From Comamonas testosteroni (GTDB lineage Bacteria; Pseudomonadota; Gammaproteobacteria; Burkholderiales; Burkholderiaceae_C), in assembly GCF_003569915.1 (NCBI RefSeq), contig NZ_KZ984441.1, positions 124,001 to 188,000 of the forward strand: a DNA stretch of 64,000 nucleotides, given 5' to 3'. Both the position numbers and the translations under genes were made by a program. Positions 62,221-64,000 of this stretch are shown here, in pieces. The notes under the pieces were generated by a model that saw only the letters and a list, made by a program, of their open reading frames with translations, made no database searches and was not told where the DNA came from. How positions within the stretch are numbered: position 1 is the first letter of the stretch; the number at the start of each line of letters is the position of its first letter.

Positions 62221-62925
62221 ATGTACCGCTACCTCATCATCGAAGACGATGCGCTCAACGCGCGTTACATCGCTGAAGGTTTGCGCCAGCAGGGCGCGCA
62301 TGTCAGCGTCTGCGGCGACGGCGTGCAGGGCATTGCACAGGCGGTTGGCGAGAACTGGGACGTCATCATTCTTGACCGCATGCTGCCCAATGGCTTTGAT
62401 GGGCTGCAGATTCTGCAGACGCTGCGGTCCATGGGAAAACAGACGCCAGTCCTTGTACTGAGTGCCTTGTCTGCGACAGATGAGAGAGTGCGCGGACTCA
62501 AGGCCGGCTGCGATGACTATCTGACCAAGCCTTTTGCATTCTCTGAACTGGCGGCGCGACTGGAGGCTCTGGTGCGACGCGCGCAGATACCTGCGCCCAC
62601 GCGTGAGATGCATCTGGCAGACCTGCGCCTGAACCTGATGTCGCGCAGCGCGGAACGCGCAGGCCAGCCGCTTTCCCTGCAGCCCCGAGAGTTCCGCTTG
62701 CTGGCATTTCTCATGCAGCATGCGCACCAGATCGTCACCCGTACCATGCTGCTGGAGTCTGTCTGGGACTACCGTTTTGACCCGCAGACGAATGTGATTG
62801 ACGTTCACATCAGCCGTCTGCGCAGCAAGGTGGACAAAGGCTTTGCCACCGCTCTCATCCACACCGTTCGCGGTGTGGGCTACAGCCTCTCGGATCGCCC
62901 GCAAGACCTGCCAGAGGTTGCTTGA
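62221..62925 (+). CDS. OmpR-family response regulator of the efflux operon
   Basis: 234 residues. The frame opens at 62113 (36 residues earlier), but receiver homology begins exactly at MYRYLIIEDDALNARYI (62221). Phosphoacceptor Asp52 in VIILDRMLPNGFDG, Thr/Ser and Lys in VLSALSA and DDYLTKPFAF, then a winged-helix DNA-binding domain (LSLQPREFRLLAFLMQHAHQIVTR, VIDVHISRLRSKVDKG). CzcR/CopR/CusR-like. The stop overlaps the sensor gene start (TGATG). Confidence 0.9.
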   Translation: MYRYLIIEDDALNARYIAEGLRQQGAHVSVCGDGVQGIAQAVGENWDVIILDRMLPNGFDGLQILQTLRSMGKQTPVLVLSALSATDERVRGLKAGCDDYLTKPFAFSELAARLEALVRRAQIPAPTREMHLADLRLNLMSRSAERAGQPLSLQPREFRLLAFLMQHAHQIVTRTMLLESVWDYRFDPQTNVIDVHISRLRSKVDKGFATALIHTVRGVGYSLSDRPQDLPEVA

Positions 62926-64000
62926 TGACGGACTCCAAACCCTGGAGTTCGCTGGCCTTCAGGCTGGCCCTCAGCTTTGGTGCGCTCATGGTGCTGACCA
63001 TGACGATTGTGCTGGCGGTCTTCTATGTACAGACCGTGGGTGTGGTGCGCGTGAGGCTGGACAAGCAGGCCGAAAACCATCTGCGCAGACTGATGGAGCA
63101 TTCCGCCAAATATGGCCCCGGCGCGCTGGAGAGCGAGATTCTGCAAACCATCCGTGACGGAGTGAATACGGAGACGGAAATCCTCATCCTCATGGATCCA
63201 GAAGGTGAGCCCATTGTCAGCAATGCAGAGGTATTTCCGCCGCGCAGGCTCAGCATCATGGGCGTGCGCGAGCTGACCGTTAAACGCAATGGCCGCCTGA
63301 TTGTCGGGCGCGTTGCAGTCGCTGAAATGCCTAACGGCGATCTGCTCGCGGCAGGCAGTGACATGCAACTGCAGCGCGATATGGAAGAGCTTTTTGGCAA
63401 GGCCAGTCTGATGGCGGCGATTGCAGCCTGCATCATGGCCGTGATCGGTGCCATGGTGTTCAGGCGTGTGGTGGATGAGCGCGCTGCGGCCATCCGCAAC
63501 ACCATGTCGCGCGTTGCCGCCGGTGATCTGCGTCAGCGCATTCCGGTCGACAGGCGCAACGATGAATTCACGCTGCTCAATCGTGACATCAACGCCATGC
63601 TCGACAGGCTGGAGCAGCTGATGGAGGGCATACGCCATGTCTCCAACAGCATCGCGCACAACCTCAGAACGCCGCTCACACGCATTCTTTTGCGACTACG
63701 TAATGCACAGCAGGCCAGCCCTGAAATGCAGAGTGCAACACTGGCGCTGGTCGCCGAAGAAGTGGCGGAGCTTGGTGTCGTTTTCGAGAAGCTTTTGCAG
63801 ATTGCCGAAGTGGAAAGTGGAGCCAGCCGCAAGAGCTTTGCCGCAGTTGATCTGCAGGCTTTGCTGGTGGATGTGGTGGACTTCTATGAGCCGCTGGTGG
63901 AGGATGCCGGCGGCGCTCTCAGGCTTGATGTACAAGAAGGCGTACAAGCCTTCGGCGACGGCGATCTGATTGCCAGTGCCGTGGCTAATCTTGTGGATAA
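62925..64000 (+). CDS. Sensor histidine kinase of the efflux operon (cut by right edge)
   Basis: Open to the window end, so about 358 residues are visible. Read: TM1 (LALSFGALMVLTMTIVLAVFYV), a periplasmic sensor of about 130 residues, TM2 (ASLMAAIAACIMAVIGAMVF), HAMP (RVAAGDLRQRIPVDRRNDEF), HisKA with phospho-His245 in SNSIAHNLRTPLTR, and the start of the ATPase domain (ending at NLVD). The ATG overlaps the regulator stop. Paired with the regulator, it probably senses periplasmic metal and controls the efflux genes (inference). Confidence 0.9.
   Translation, partial: MTDSKPWSSLAFRLALSFGALMVLTMTIVLAVFYVQTVGVVRVRLDKQAENHLRRLMEHSAKYGPGALESEILQTIRDGVNTETEILILMDPEGEPIVSNAEVFPPRRLSIMGVRELTVKRNGRLIVGRVAVAEMPNGDLLAAGSDMQLQRDMEELFGKASLMAAIAACIMAVIGAMVFRRVVDERAAAIRNTMSRVAAGDLRQRIPVDRRNDEFTLLNRDINAMLDRLEQLMEGIRHVSNSIAHNLRTPLTRILLRLRNAQQASPEMQSATLALVAEEVAELGVVFEKLLQIAEVESGASRKSFAAVDLQALLVDVVDFYEPLVEDAGGALRLDVQEGVQAFGDGDLIASAVANLVD

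Overview
The window looks like chromosome of a Comamonas-type bacterium (Comamonadaceae, Burkholderiales). This is inferred from the GC-rich coding sequence, the many Bug/TctC-type solute-binding proteins, the box and homoprotocatechuate pathways, and two families of dispersed intergenic repeats. No tRNA, rRNA, CRISPR array, insertion sequence or prophage was seen. Nearly every base lies in ordinary protein genes or short intergenic spacers; the exceptions are two AT-rich gaps at 51.84-53.33 kb and 55.50-56.52 kb.

Left part (1-31 kb): catabolism. Positions 1-6.1 kb, read leftward, hold a homoprotocatechuate meta-cleavage operon (hpaG1, hpaG2, a Bug protein, hpaE, another Bug protein, hpaD, which runs off the left edge). 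Then come dadA with divergent argP, a UspA protein, a metallophosphoesterase, a LysR regulator, GTP-type PEP carboxykinase (pckG), threonine dehydratase, and the aerobic benzoyl-CoA (box) genes in the order boxC-boxB-boxA. After these follow an HD-domain protein, a PduO-type adenosyltransferase, a BMP-like protein paired with a Bug protein, a D-lactate dehydrogenase, a CsgG/Sel1 lipoprotein pair, a membrane-anchored methyltransferase and a sulfite dehydrogenase operon (ECF sigma, anti-sigma, sorA, sorB).

Middle part (31-51.8 kb): an AraC/MFS divergent pair, a carboxypeptidase G2-like peptidase, a class II aldolase, and then the chromosome-maintenance block mnmG-rsmG-lysE-parA-hydrolase-parB, read leftward. 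Five parS-like sites lie between 37.46 and 47.68 kb. To the right are an FMN reductase, a BLUF photosensor, a glutathione transferase, an Old Yellow Enzyme, a chemotaxis receptor, copZ-cueR, bktB, rdgC, a Spy-like protein and a PagL-like lipid A deacylase.

Right part (51.8-64 kb): the most interesting region. The gap at 51.9-52.8 kb carries many DnaA-box-like sequences and two copies of the DnaA box / GC-rich spacer / DnaA-trio arrangement of bacterial replication origins. A dinG helicase gene follows, then a second AT-rich gap with two perfect TTATCCACA boxes and a dense set of inverted repeats. I read this as the chromosomal origin, possibly bipartite and split by dinG. dnaA, dnaN and gyrB are not in the window. 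Base composition of the + strand appears to change from C-rich to G-rich across this point, and the parS cluster is close by. The window ends in a divalent-metal RND efflux operon (adaptor, pump, outer-membrane factor) with its own two-component system, whose sensor kinase is cut by the right edge.
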